From positions 248,001 through 312,000 of the forward strand of contig NZ_VOOS01000004.1 of the NCBI RefSeq assembly GCF_007993035.1: a stretch of DNA of 64,000 nucleotides. The letters are read 5' to 3'. The translations under genes and the position numbers were made by a program. Below the pieces are notes generated by a model, which ran no database searches, was not told the origin of the DNA, and saw only the letters and a program-made list of their open reading frames with translations. This stretch comes from Vicingus serpentipes. GTDB lineage: Bacteria; Bacteroidota; Bacteroidia; Flavobacteriales_E; Vicingaceae. Each line of letters begins with the position of its first letter. Position 1 is the stretch's first letter. Below are positions 15,965 through 25,036 of the stretch, in pieces.

Positions 15965-17545
15965 ATGAGCATATTAAAAAAATCGTTTAATTTTTTGATT
16001 GTTCTATTATTAGCCATTGTGTTTTGTTTTTATTCTCTATCGCTTGGCGAGAGTATATTAGACCCAGGAGACGGGTTAAAACATTTCTTAATTGCAAAAC
16101 ATTCATGGGATTATCCTGCTCTTTTTTTTGACCATTGGGGCAAACCCCTTTTTACGTTGTTAAGCTCACCTTTTGCTCAATTTGGGTTTAAAGGTATGCT
16201 GTTTTTTAATACACTTCTTTTTGTGGTAACCAGTTTTTTTTTATTAAAAATTGCCAAATTATTTTCTTTGAAAAATGGTTGGTTAGCTATTTTGTTTTGT
16301 TTTTCTATTCCCATTTATTTTGGTGTTGTTGTTTCTGGTTTAACAGAAATATTGTTAGCAACACTTATTGTAGCAGCTTTATATTACTTTTTAAAAGAAA
16401 ATTATTTTACAGGGTGTATAATCCTTTCTTTTTCTTATTTCTCTAGGCCAGAAAGCTTATTTGTAATAATGAGTTTTGTTCTGTATTTATTGGTAATTAA
16501 AAAGTATAAGTACATTCCAATTATTGGTTTATCAATTATAATTTATAGCATAGCAGGGTCTTTTACTCACGATGATTTCTTTTGGGTTTTTACAAAAAGA
16601 CCTTATTCCTCAACAGGAACTTACGGATCAGGGGAGTTGTTTCATTTTGTTGGAAGCTATAAAGATACCTTTGGGAAATATATATCCTTTTCTTTTTTAG
16701 TTGGGATTTCTGTAATATCTTATAATTTTATTAAAACAAAACTAACTCCCTCAAATTTACAATGGAATTTGCTTGTTGTATTCCCTGTATTTTTAGTTGT
16801 TGGTGCTCACTCAATATTGTGGTGGAAAGGGATGCAGGGTTCTGCAGGATTGTTAAGAATTTTAGCTACAATAGCTCCTTTAGTTGCTTTAGTTGCGGTT
16901 TTTGCTTTAAATAAAATAGAATCTTTATTACCAATCAAAACTCTATCTAAGCCTTTTTCTTTTCTATTATTAATAGTTGGCTCATATACAGCTTATTTAA
17001 CAGTTCAAAACCATTTTGTTGATGACAGAATGATTAGTTCGGAAAAAGTGCTGTTAGAAGCTGCGGAATGGTATAAAAACGAACATAAAGGTGTGAAGAT
17101 TTACTATATGCCTCCATATTTTGCTTATCAAGCAGGTATTGATCCTTTTGGAAAAGATACAAATATGGAAATGTTTAAAATGTTTAAGGACAAAAAAAAC
17201 CCGTCAAATAATGTTGAGTTTGGTGAATTAATTTTGTGGGATGGACAATTTTCTGAAATTGAAGGAAAAATTTCATTGACAACAATGTATAACGATCCAA
17301 GCTTAAGTCATGTTAAAACTTTTAAACCAGAAAAATCCTTCAAAGTTTACGGAATTAATTATGAGGTTCAGGTGTTTAAGAAGGTAAAAAACAAACTACA
17401 ACAGGAAGTAAACAAGATTATAGAAAGAATAAAAAACAACAAAGAATGGTTTGACAAAGTCAAAGTAGAAGCTGAAAATAGGGGTGTATCGATTGAAGAA
17501 ATGTTAAAACGATCAGCAATACATGTTATAAAAAACAGAAAGTAA
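15965..17545 (+). CDS. GT-C-like multi-span membrane protein with C-terminal tag
   Basis: A 526-residue integral membrane protein whose layout suggests a GT-C glycosyltransferase using polyprenyl-phosphate sugars. An N-terminal span is followed by a first outer loop holding Asp-Pro-Gly-Asp-Gly (about residues 33-37) and His-Trp-Gly-Lys-Pro. About nine further hydrophobic spans run to about residue 355, and a soluble outer domain follows. I do not recognise a specific subfamily. The last 42 residues are the shared tag, with Asn-Asn-Lys-Glu-Trp495, Asn-Arg-Gly-Val-Ser and Met-Leu-Lys-Arg-Ser-Ala. It starts 11 bp after the AlgJ-like gene and ends 3 bp before its paralogue. It could add sugars to, or modify, the polymer that the neighbouring enzymes acetylate; this is inference. 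Confidence 0.78.
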   Translation: MSILKKSFNFLIVLLLAIVFCFYSLSLGESILDPGDGLKHFLIAKHSWDYPALFFDHWGKPLFTLLSSPFAQFGFKGMLFFNTLLFVVTSFFLLKIAKLFSLKNGWLAILFCFSIPIYFGVVVSGLTEILLATLIVAALYYFLKENYFTGCIILSFSYFSRPESLFVIMSFVLYLLVIKKYKYIPIIGLSIIIYSIAGSFTHDDFFWVFTKRPYSSTGTYGSGELFHFVGSYKDTFGKYISFSFLVGISVISYNFIKTKLTPSNLQWNLLVVFPVFLVVGAHSILWWKGMQGSAGLLRILATIAPLVALVAVFALNKIESLLPIKTLSKPFSFLLLIVGSYTAYLTVQNHFVDDRMISSEKVLLEAAEWYKNEHKGVKIYYMPPYFAYQAGIDPFGKDTNMEMFKMFKDKKNPSNNVEFGELILWDGQFSEIEGKISLTTMYNDPSLSHVKTFKPEKSFKVYGINYEVQVFKKVKNKLQQEVNKIIERIKNNKEWFDKVKVEAENRGVSIEEMLKRSAIHVIKNRK

Positions 17546-17548
17546 TTA

Positions 17549-18895
17549 ATGAAAAAGAATAAAAAAAACACAAGGTTTTCCAAGGTATTATTTTTTTTAA
17601 TTATATGCTTTTTGTTTCTTCCATTATTTCAAAAAACAACAACTTATTTTCGAGAAATAGAGATTAAAGGTGTTTATAGTTTAGCATCAAAACCTGTAAA
17701 AACTATAGAAACATGGTTTTCTGGAGAATACCAATCAAGTTATGAAAAATATTATACCGACCACATTGGTTTTAGGGGTTTTTTTATTAAACTATACAAT
17801 CAAATTGACTTTTCTTTGTTTGATAAACTAAACGCTAACAGCTTAGTTCTTGGACTAGATGGTTATACATATGGACAGGGTTATATTGAAAATACTATTT
17901 CTGGTAAGGATTTTATCGGAGAAGCTCGTATTGACAGTATTTTAACAAAAGTAAAAGAAACTCAAATTAAGCTTAAAAACGAATTGAACATTGATTTAAT
18001 AACAGTTTATGCTCCAAGCAAAGAGTTTGTAATTCCTCAATTTATTCCGAAAAGATATTCAAATAATAAAATAGGGCAAACTAATACTGAATGTTTTATC
18101 AAAAAATCAAAAAGAATAGGATTAAACTTTGTTGATTTAAATGAATTTCTAATAAATTTTAATGATACGAGTTATTACCCAGCTTACTATAAACAAGGGG
18201 AGCATTGGTCATATTACAGCATGATTAAATCGGGAATATATTTGGTTGACTATATCGAAAAAATTAGAAAAATTGACATGCCAGATATTAATATTGTTGG
18301 CTTAGAAAATTCTGATACCGCAAGATATTTTGATAATGACCAAGGTGATGCAATGAATTTATTATTTGACTTAAAACAAGACAGAATAGTTTATCCCATT
18401 TTAAGTTTTAATGAATCGAATAAAATAAAACCAAAAGTATTAGCAATTGCCGATTGTTATTATTTACATATTTTTAGATCACCAATAGCTGATAATTGTT
18501 TTAAAAATGGAGGCGATTTTTGGTTTTATAATAGACAACTTTCCTCAAAAAAATATGGTGATGAACAAGATATTTCTGTTGTAAATAAGCATCAAGAAAT
18601 AATTAAACAAGATGTTATTATTCATATGATTACAAATCAAAATTTAAAAGATTTTGGTTTTGGCTTTTTTGATGAAATAGATAATTTATTAGAGGAATCA
18701 AAATATAAAGATTTTATTAATAAAAAAGAAGGTCTAAATAAGGAGTTTGAAGAGGAGTTGGCTAGGGTAGTTTCAAGAATAAAGAAAAACAAAGAATGGT
18801 TTGACAATGTTAAAAAAGAAGCAAAAAGTAGAAAAATTTCTATTGAAGATATGTTGGAAAGGTCTGCTAAACATGTTATAAAAAGTAGGAGCTAA
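17549..18895 (+). CDS. AlgJ-like protein lacking the SGNH nucleophile, with C-terminal tag
   Basis: A 448-residue paralogue of the AlgJ-like protein at 14673, aligned along most of its length. It shares an N-terminal membrane segment (about residues 12-28), the outer-domain segments Asp-His-Ile-Gly-Phe and Phe-Trp-Phe-Tyr-Asn-Arg, and the Phe-Gly-Phe-Gly-Phe near the end. The His219-Trp220-Ser motif is kept. At the nucleophile position the Gly-Asp-Ser block reads Ala301-Asp302-Cys303, so the catalytic Ser is replaced by Cys. It may be inactive or use a thiol. The last 42 residues are the shared tag (Trp417), very close to that of the preceding gene. It is the last gene of the plus-strand operon and meets the minus-strand group 15 bp later. 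Confidence 0.88.
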   Translation: MKKNKKNTRFSKVLFFLIICFLFLPLFQKTTTYFREIEIKGVYSLASKPVKTIETWFSGEYQSSYEKYYTDHIGFRGFFIKLYNQIDFSLFDKLNANSLVLGLDGYTYGQGYIENTISGKDFIGEARIDSILTKVKETQIKLKNELNIDLITVYAPSKEFVIPQFIPKRYSNNKIGQTNTECFIKKSKRIGLNFVDLNEFLINFNDTSYYPAYYKQGEHWSYYSMIKSGIYLVDYIEKIRKIDMPDINIVGLENSDTARYFDNDQGDAMNLLFDLKQDRIVYPILSFNESNKIKPKVLAIADCYYLHIFRSPIADNCFKNGGDFWFYNRQLSSKKYGDEQDISVVNKHQEIIKQDVIIHMITNQNLKDFGFGFFDEIDNLLEESKYKDFINKKEGLNKEFEEELARVVSRIKKNKEWFDNVKKEAKSRKISIEDMLERSAKHVIKSRS

Positions 18896-18910
18896 CAAAA
18901 CAATCTACCC

Positions 18911-20077
18911 TTAATTTTTTTTTATACTTAAGCACATTTTTTTTAACTCTAATGGAGTATTTTTTGTTACAGTTAGCGAACAGGTAAAAATGTAATCTTT
19001 GCTTAATGATGTAACCTCTTCTGAAAAGTTTAAATTGTTCCAGATATTAGGTTTGTAGTTTTTCATTGTTAATATTTTTTCGTATTTTATTTCGTTTCGC
19101 TTGTTTGTTATTTGAACTCTTATTTCAAAAGACGATTCTATTTTTTGATTAAAATTAAGGTCCAGAAAATAATCTAATGACGAATCTATATTTACTTCAA
19201 ATAAAGAACATCTATATGATATCGTTAGTCCAGAATCTCCTGGAACTGTATGGTAATCGTTTTCTAAGTCTGTTTTTTTTACTGCGTCAGTTTTATTCCA
19301 TTCTAAAATTAGGTTTGCTTTTGAAGCTTCCCCAAATTTAGCACAAGGAATATTTATGGGTTTTGTAAAATTTGTTTGAATTTGCTTTATAAATAGGCAA
19401 TTTAAATCATTGTAATTAAATGTGTTTCTGTTTGAGTTTTGGAAATAAATTTTAACAACATCTTCATCAGTAATATAGGAGGGTAATTTTATGAAAATAG
19501 GACCATTTTTTAATTTTTCAGTGGAGGTTGTTTTATAGAAAAATGAAGCACCAGTTTTGTTTTTAATATTTATTGAAATATAAAGAGGAGTGTTTTCTTG
19601 TTTAATTATGTTCGCTTTTATTACTATGAACTCTCCTCCTTTTAGACCCAAATCTTCAACTTTTTTATATAAAATATTTTCAAATAAACCGTTAACTTTT
19701 TCTTTATCCTTTTTTGGTATTGATAAAAAAACTAGAGAATCTTCTATGATAATGTTTTGCGTACTCTTATAAAGTGAAAAATTATACGCAGTATCTATAA
19801 GCATGTGATTATTAAAAAAATCAGGCTTTATTTCATAAATTTTTGACAATAAACTGTCATGTATAACTACATCATTATATATCTGATCAAGGTTTGTTTC
19901 AGTAATAGAATAATATTGAATGTAGTTATTTTTCTGGGTTAAATTAGAAAAGCAAGCAATAGTGTCGGTTGGCGTGATTCCAATTTTTTTAAAAAAACTG
20001 TCGAGATTGTTGCTTTCAGGAGAGCTTGCAAAGCATGATGTAGTTATTAATAAGCAAAATAAAAACCTCATAAGCAT
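18911..20077 (-). CDS. Secreted protein of unknown function
   Basis: A 388-residue protein I do not recognise. It has a clear Sec signal peptide (about residues 1-18, ending near Phe-Ala-Ser). The mature part is rich in Asn, Thr, Lys and aromatic residues and looks beta-strand rich. Two regions (about 150-230 and 245-388) could be beta-sandwich domains, the second resembling carbohydrate-binding modules in style, but I see no diagnostic motif. It does not carry the C-terminal tag of its neighbours. The start codon overlaps the stop of the CotH gene by one base (TAATG), so it is translated from the same mRNA. It is the last gene of the minus-strand group. Confidence 0.8.
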   Translation of the reverse strand: MLMRFLFCLLITTSCFASSPESNNLDSFFKKIGITPTDTIACFSNLTQKNNYIQYYSITETNLDQIYNDVVIHDSLLSKIYEIKPDFFNNHMLIDTAYNFSLYKSTQNIIIEDSLVFLSIPKKDKEKVNGLFENILYKKVEDLGLKGGEFIVIKANIIKQENTPLYISINIKNKTGASFFYKTTSTEKLKNGPIFIKLPSYITDEDVVKIYFQNSNRNTFNYNDLNCLFIKQIQTNFTKPINIPCAKFGEASKANLILEWNKTDAVKKTDLENDYHTVPGDSGLTISYRCSLFEVNIDSSLDYFLDLNFNQKIESSFEIRVQITNKRNEIKYEKILTMKNYKPNIWNNLNFSEEVTSLSKDYIFTCSLTVTKNTPLELKKMCLSIKKN

Positions 20078-22059
20078 TAATTCTTACTCATTTTTTTAGC
20101 TTCTAGAGTTACTAATTCACTTTCTGAAACACCTCTTTCTTTCGCTTTTTTACGAATTTCATTCATCCAGGTTGGTTTGTTAATTATTTGAACCTCGAAA
20201 TAGAGAGGAGACTTGTTTTTTTTGTCTAAAATTTCTATATCTAGAAATAATAATCTTTTGTTAATCCAACTTTTTAAATAATCAATTTCGTCTTCATATG
20301 TTTTGCCCAAATAGTGGTTGGGCCAAAAGTCTTTACTATTTAAAACGGTCCATTTTTTAAAGTTGTTTTGAGCTGGGGTTTTACAAATGTTATAAAAAGA
20401 ATCTATTTTGGCATGAATATATTCATTGCTCAATGTAGTTTTTCTTAGTTGAAAGTAGCGATTTTTTAAAGCGTCGTTAAATGTGTTGTTTGCCATTAGT
20501 TTTTCCCACCAAAAAGGCACATAGCTAGCCGAATTGTAAACAAAACTTTCAGGATTAAAGCCATCATTATAATTGGTTAGTCCGTAAGCAAAATTATAAT
20601 CCCAAATAGGACCCATATAAAATATAGGTGTTTTTGCATTTATATCAGGATTGTAGATATATGTACTAAGCCTATAAGCATCTATGTTTTTAGTAAACTC
20701 AGAAATAATAAAGTGGTCTACAAAAGAATTTATATCTACATTGGTTAGCATATCCTCGCTTTCTTGATATAAATTCTTTTCGAAAATATTAAATTGACGT
20801 TTTATTAATTCTTGTGTTGAGCTATCTGTTTTTTTTGTTTTAGGACATTCCAACGTGTAATATAAAGGAAGATGAGAAGTGTCGTTAGATGAAGGGAAAA
20901 TAGCACTCCATTTATTCCTGTCAACCTCTAATAAATAGCCTCCCGATGTAATACCGTTATTTTCTATTTTAAGTTCAGGAATATTTAAGTGATTAGGACC
21001 AATATTAATTTTTTCGGTAAGCACATAAACACCTTGGTAGTTGTCATTTATAATTAACTCAATAAAAGCAGTTTTAACTGAATAATGCCCCATATCATTA
21101 TATAAGCTATAGGTTAAAGCATTTCTAATTAAAGATTTGTCGGCATATGGTCCATATAAGACCCATTTTTTAGCTGCTGGTAAACCTAATAATGGTGTTG
21201 CTCTTGGTATACCATCATCAAGAACTGAAAACCCATAAGATTTTTTAGCAAAGTTTTGCGAACTAAACCCTCTACGTTCAATTTTTATTTGATAGGAAAT
21301 AGGCTCGTCAGTTATTTTGTTTTCGTTTTTGTTATCAAAAACATTTAATAGAGATTCAATTTTTGGCTCATCAGGAATAGCCTTATTATTTGTGTTTATT
21401 TTAAAAACAGGCAGGGTTGAACTTGAAAAAATTGATGAAGAATTTTCTCTAAAATGATTTATATTTTCTTCTTCAGGCAGTAATTTTTCTTCTAAAAAAG
21501 AGATGCTTATTTTACTAGGAGAAAAATGTTTTAAATCATTAACATTTTCCACCAATAATATTATTGTGTTTTCTCCATTTCTTAAAAAGGTAGAAACTTT
21601 TTCTAAGTTAATAAATCGTTTAGCTCTAGACCAATTTTCATAAATTTTTAACGTGTTTTTTGACCCAGTCAAAAGGTCTGTTTCAGAGGTTATTAAGTGT
21701 CTGCTTGCTTTATAGGATAGATTATTGTTTAAGTATAATGAAATAGAATATTTGTTATTATATTCTAATAGAATATGCTTTATGGACGAGATGTTTTCAA
21801 CTGATAAATTGGTTTTAAAAAGGATGTTTTTGTTGTTTTTACTTTCATCTAGCTCAATTTCTTCAATAGAACTTGGATTAACCCAGCTTATTTTAGATAA
21901 AAAGTCGGGAGTGTTTTTTAAAGCAGAATCAACTATTGCGTAAGACCATAATTTATCTTTAGAAACTGCGTAAATCCAAACATCTTTGTAAGCGAACTGA
22001 GCAGCAATAGTTAATGCTAGTGCTAAAAATATAACAATATAGACTAATTTTTTTAGCAT
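20077..22059 (-). CDS. CotH-family protein with C-terminal tag
   Basis: A 660-residue protein with a single N-terminal membrane segment or uncleaved signal (about residues 3-22). A beta-rich domain (about 30-215) precedes a CotH-type kinase-fold domain (about 250-590). Family signatures are Asn-Tyr-Gln-Gly-Val-Tyr-Val-Leu-Thr-Glu-Lys and the metal-binding Gly-Pro-Ile-Trp-Asp-Tyr-Asn-Phe-Ala-Tyr-Gly. CotH proteins are atypical kinases first known from Bacillus spore coats and widespread as secreted proteins; the substrate here is unknown. The C-terminus is the shared tag, with Lys-Pro-Thr-Trp631, Ala-Lys-Glu-Arg-Gly-Val-Ser and a closing Ala-rich helix. This makes it the only tagged protein on the minus strand. 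It abuts the larger CotH lipoprotein gene without a gap. Confidence 0.9.
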   Translation of the reverse strand: MLKKLVYIVIFLALALTIAAQFAYKDVWIYAVSKDKLWSYAIVDSALKNTPDFLSKISWVNPSSIEEIELDESKNNKNILFKTNLSVENISSIKHILLEYNNKYSISLYLNNNLSYKASRHLITSETDLLTGSKNTLKIYENWSRAKRFINLEKVSTFLRNGENTIILLVENVNDLKHFSPSKISISFLEEKLLPEEENINHFRENSSSIFSSSTLPVFKINTNNKAIPDEPKIESLLNVFDNKNENKITDEPISYQIKIERRGFSSQNFAKKSYGFSVLDDGIPRATPLLGLPAAKKWVLYGPYADKSLIRNALTYSLYNDMGHYSVKTAFIELIINDNYQGVYVLTEKINIGPNHLNIPELKIENNGITSGGYLLEVDRNKWSAIFPSSNDTSHLPLYYTLECPKTKKTDSSTQELIKRQFNIFEKNLYQESEDMLTNVDINSFVDHFIISEFTKNIDAYRLSTYIYNPDINAKTPIFYMGPIWDYNFAYGLTNYNDGFNPESFVYNSASYVPFWWEKLMANNTFNDALKNRYFQLRKTTLSNEYIHAKIDSFYNICKTPAQNNFKKWTVLNSKDFWPNHYLGKTYEDEIDYLKSWINKRLLFLDIEILDKKNKSPLYFEVQIINKPTWMNEIRKKAKERGVSESELVTLEAKKMSKN

Positions 22060-25026
22060 TTACTCAACAATAATGCTCCAGTTTTTTTGAGATTTATCGT
22101 TTATTCTATTTGATTTTATTGTTACACCTTTAGCCTCGTCAATTTCAGATATCGCGCGATAAGTGTGTTGATCTAAAACAAATCCATTTGAGTTTATAAG
22201 TGTAACCGAAGTCTCGTTGGGTGTTAGTTTAGGGAGTTCATCAATAATATTAAATGCCTTAGGATAGATGTTAGAAAACTCAATAAAATTGTTAACAAGA
22301 TAAACAGACGCTAATCGAGGTAAAATTGTGCCGATAGGAAACCTGAATTTTTTCTCTCCTTTTTCAGTTTTTATAATAATCGTATAGCCTGTTAAATTAA
22401 CATCAATATTGTAATTGTTTTGTAATTCTATCCAATCACCACTGTTTTTATCTTTAGAAGATTTAATATGAATATTAACTAAGCTAATTGCAGTTGTTTT
22501 ACTTGAAAAAGCACCAATATCATTTTTGTTTTCTTGAAGGTGATAGTCAAAATTAAGGGTGTCTAAAAAAATAGGCTTCTTATTTATTGCATCACCCCCT
22601 ATGTTTTTAGGGTAAGACAAAGAATTCGTCCTCTCTAATGTTGACCATTCATCAGCCCAAGCATACATCTCAGAGCAATTATAAAATAAATTATTTTCAG
22701 CTTTTATTGCACCGCCCAACTTATAGTCGCTTCTTTTTCTATAAGCGTATAACCCTTTTCTGTTGTTAATCATAGTGTTGTTCTTAACTAAAGCAAAAGA
22801 GCTGTCCTTAACAGAAACACATGTTTTGTTATTAATAAACAAGTTATTTTTAACTACAACTCCATTTTTAGAAGGTCCGTACTGCTCTGTGCCTATAGAA
22901 ACACCTTTGTCGGAATTATTGATTAAGATGTTATTTTCTATAATTACATTGTTACAGGCGTTTAAATCAATAGCATCATCTGGTGAATTTCTTACTAAGT
23001 TGTTTCTAATAATTCCTTTGTCTGTCTGAATGTATTCAATAGCATCAGGCATATTGTTAAAGGATGAATTTTCAGTAGTTGCGTCAACAAAATAAACAAC
23101 CATTCCTTCTCCTGTCCCATTCCCCTCAAAGGTTGAATTTAAAACATTTAATTTTCCTTTTAGTCCCCAAATCAATGCAGATCTTTTTTCACCTTCAACT
23201 AAATTTTTATTATTTATAGTTATAGAAGAGCTGTCTAATGTAACTTCTGTTTCTTTAAAGTTTATTATTCCATCTTTTAAGTGCACATGTTTAAAGTAAC
23301 CTGTTTTTGCTTTTTCATAAAAATAGATATGACTCCAATTTTTACTTGTGTTGTCAGGCATAAAATAAATGGGTTCTTCTCTCGTTCCTGACGCAAAAAT
23401 ATTCCCGTTACAACTAATTTTTACATTTTGTTTTAGGTGAATTTCAACACCAGGATTTATAGTAAGTGTTGCATTTTCTCCTATTGTTAAATTTTCTTTT
23501 ATTATATAAGGAGATCCCTCTTTAGTAAAGGTAGTGTTTGAATTAATATTAGCAGAAACCAATGTTCCGCTGTTAAAGATTAAGATGTTTTTGGTGTTAA
23601 ACCCCTCAGTAATAAAATTGCCATCGGTTGAAGATACTTTCCAATAATACTTTCCGTTTTTTAAGCTATTTAGTTTGTAAAAAGTATCGGTAATATTTGT
23701 AATGTATGTTGTTTTGCTGCTGTCAAGTAATAAAAAATCTGTTCCATAAGCTAGCGTGTAAGTAATATTCTTATTCGCCTTATGTTTAGATTTTTCCCAC
23801 TTAAAAGTAACGGTGTCAGTTTGAGTTTGTTTGAATCGATGAACATAAAAACTTAGAGGTTGCTCATTAAATTGATTTTGTAATAATGCATAATGGTTGT
23901 TAAAGTATTCTTTCTCTCGGTTAATATTTGCTAACCATTCTTTTTTCGTTTTGATTTTATCAAGAGTGTCTAATTCAACAACAGGGTCAATTAATGGAAT
24001 TAATTTATCAATAATTGGAGTTACAAATTCGTTGTTTAAATGGGACTTGTGAAGTTCGTTAATACGCTCTTTAATATCGTTGAAAATAGGCTCACATAAA
24101 ATAGCCCTTTCAATTAAAGGGTTGTCTGATTCCCATTCACTAGAAGTTCTATGATAAGTATAGGGCATCCAATTGTAGTATGATAAACTTTTGTCAATAT
24201 CCCACTGAAAAAGTTGCCATTTACCTGTTTTGTATAAATCATGATATAGGTAATAGTTATGATAATAAGTACTTCCGTTAGATAAAAACATGTTTAATGC
24301 AATAACATTTACCAAGCTTTTATATTCAAAAGTGTTTTTAACAAAAGAATAAAAATCTTTATCAGGAGTGTTATTTACTTTCTCTATCAACTCTTTTAAG
24401 TCGTTAAAACTTCCTTTTTTATTGGTTTTTTTTTCCCATTTTGCATTAACATCGTCAAAAATACTTAAGCACGCTCCGTCTTTTGTTGCTTTATAAAGAT
24501 TGTTCTTTTTAGATAAATTGTTTCTTTTAAGAAAGTGCTCATCTATATTTTCCACCTTTAAATATAAGCCGTAATATTTGTTGTTAAGATAAATTTTAAC
24601 CAGTTCGGAGTTAAAACAAATTTGCCCAGATTGCTGAATAAGTTTGCTTGAAAGGTATTGTCTTATAAGGGTTTTGTCAGAATATTCAGCATTTAAATTA
24701 AACACCATTTCGGTAGGTGAAAATGAAGTAGAATCGAATTTAATTTTTAATGATTTTTTAGGGTCTTCTCTAGATGTGTCTCCTCTAATTCTCATTTTAG
24801 CGATGTGAGTTTCGCCATTTAAAGTAATTTTTATCGGAATATAAAGGTTTTCTTTTGGCGAAGCATAAATTTTTTCAACATCACTTGTTTCGCAATCAAT
24901 ATAATATTCTTTAAAACTGGTTGGAGGAAAATCTTCATTTTCAATTTTAACTTGTGAAGTTCCACATGAAACAAAAAGAACTATGCATAAAAAAGCAACA
25001 GCGTATCTCATAGACAGAGTAATCAT
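22060..25026 (-). CDS. CotH / right-handed beta-helix / lamin-tail lipoprotein
   Basis: A 988-residue multidomain lipoprotein with lipobox Phe-Val-Ser-Cys near residue 21. An internal ATG at 25011 (Met-Arg-Tyr) would give a cleaner signal and may be the true start. The domains in order are: CotH-type kinase fold at about 30-375 (Tyr-Tyr-Gly-Leu-Tyr-Leu-Lys-Val-Glu-Asn and Trp-Asp-Ile-Asp-Lys-Ser-Leu), a fibronectin-like segment at about 390-480, a right-handed parallel beta-helix at about 490-810 with repeated Asn-Asn-x-Leu/Ile units, and a lamin-tail domain at about 840-960. It lacks the C-terminal tag. It starts 10 bp after pdxA and is followed directly by the tagged CotH gene. A cell-surface polymer-binding role is likely but unproven. 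Confidence 0.9.
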   Translation of the reverse strand: MITLSMRYAVAFLCIVLFVSCGTSQVKIENEDFPPTSFKEYYIDCETSDVEKIYASPKENLYIPIKITLNGETHIAKMRIRGDTSREDPKKSLKIKFDSTSFSPTEMVFNLNAEYSDKTLIRQYLSSKLIQQSGQICFNSELVKIYLNNKYYGLYLKVENIDEHFLKRNNLSKKNNLYKATKDGACLSIFDDVNAKWEKKTNKKGSFNDLKELIEKVNNTPDKDFYSFVKNTFEYKSLVNVIALNMFLSNGSTYYHNYYLYHDLYKTGKWQLFQWDIDKSLSYYNWMPYTYHRTSSEWESDNPLIERAILCEPIFNDIKERINELHKSHLNNEFVTPIIDKLIPLIDPVVELDTLDKIKTKKEWLANINREKEYFNNHYALLQNQFNEQPLSFYVHRFKQTQTDTVTFKWEKSKHKANKNITYTLAYGTDFLLLDSSKTTYITNITDTFYKLNSLKNGKYYWKVSSTDGNFITEGFNTKNILIFNSGTLVSANINSNTTFTKEGSPYIIKENLTIGENATLTINPGVEIHLKQNVKISCNGNIFASGTREEPIYFMPDNTSKNWSHIYFYEKAKTGYFKHVHLKDGIINFKETEVTLDSSSITINNKNLVEGEKRSALIWGLKGKLNVLNSTFEGNGTGEGMVVYFVDATTENSSFNNMPDAIEYIQTDKGIIRNNLVRNSPDDAIDLNACNNVIIENNILINNSDKGVSIGTEQYGPSKNGVVVKNNLFINNKTCVSVKDSSFALVKNNTMINNRKGLYAYRKRSDYKLGGAIKAENNLFYNCSEMYAWADEWSTLERTNSLSYPKNIGGDAINKKPIFLDTLNFDYHLQENKNDIGAFSSKTTAISLVNIHIKSSKDKNSGDWIELQNNYNIDVNLTGYTIIIKTEKGEKKFRFPIGTILPRLASVYLVNNFIEFSNIYPKAFNIIDELPKLTPNETSVTLINSNGFVLDQHTYRAISEIDEAKGVTIKSNRINDKSQKNWSIIVE

Positions 25027-25036
25027 TTTTAATAAA

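Noticed and set aside
24958-24973. AGTTCCACATGAAACA, resembling parS
   Set aside because: It differs from the parS palindrome at two or more key positions, including the central CACGTG, and lies in the signal-peptide coding part of the CotH lipoprotein. Chance is more likely.
20077-25026. CotH genes as evidence of sporulation
   Set aside because: CotH-fold proteins are widespread as secreted proteins in non-sporulating bacteria, and nothing else in the window relates to spores.
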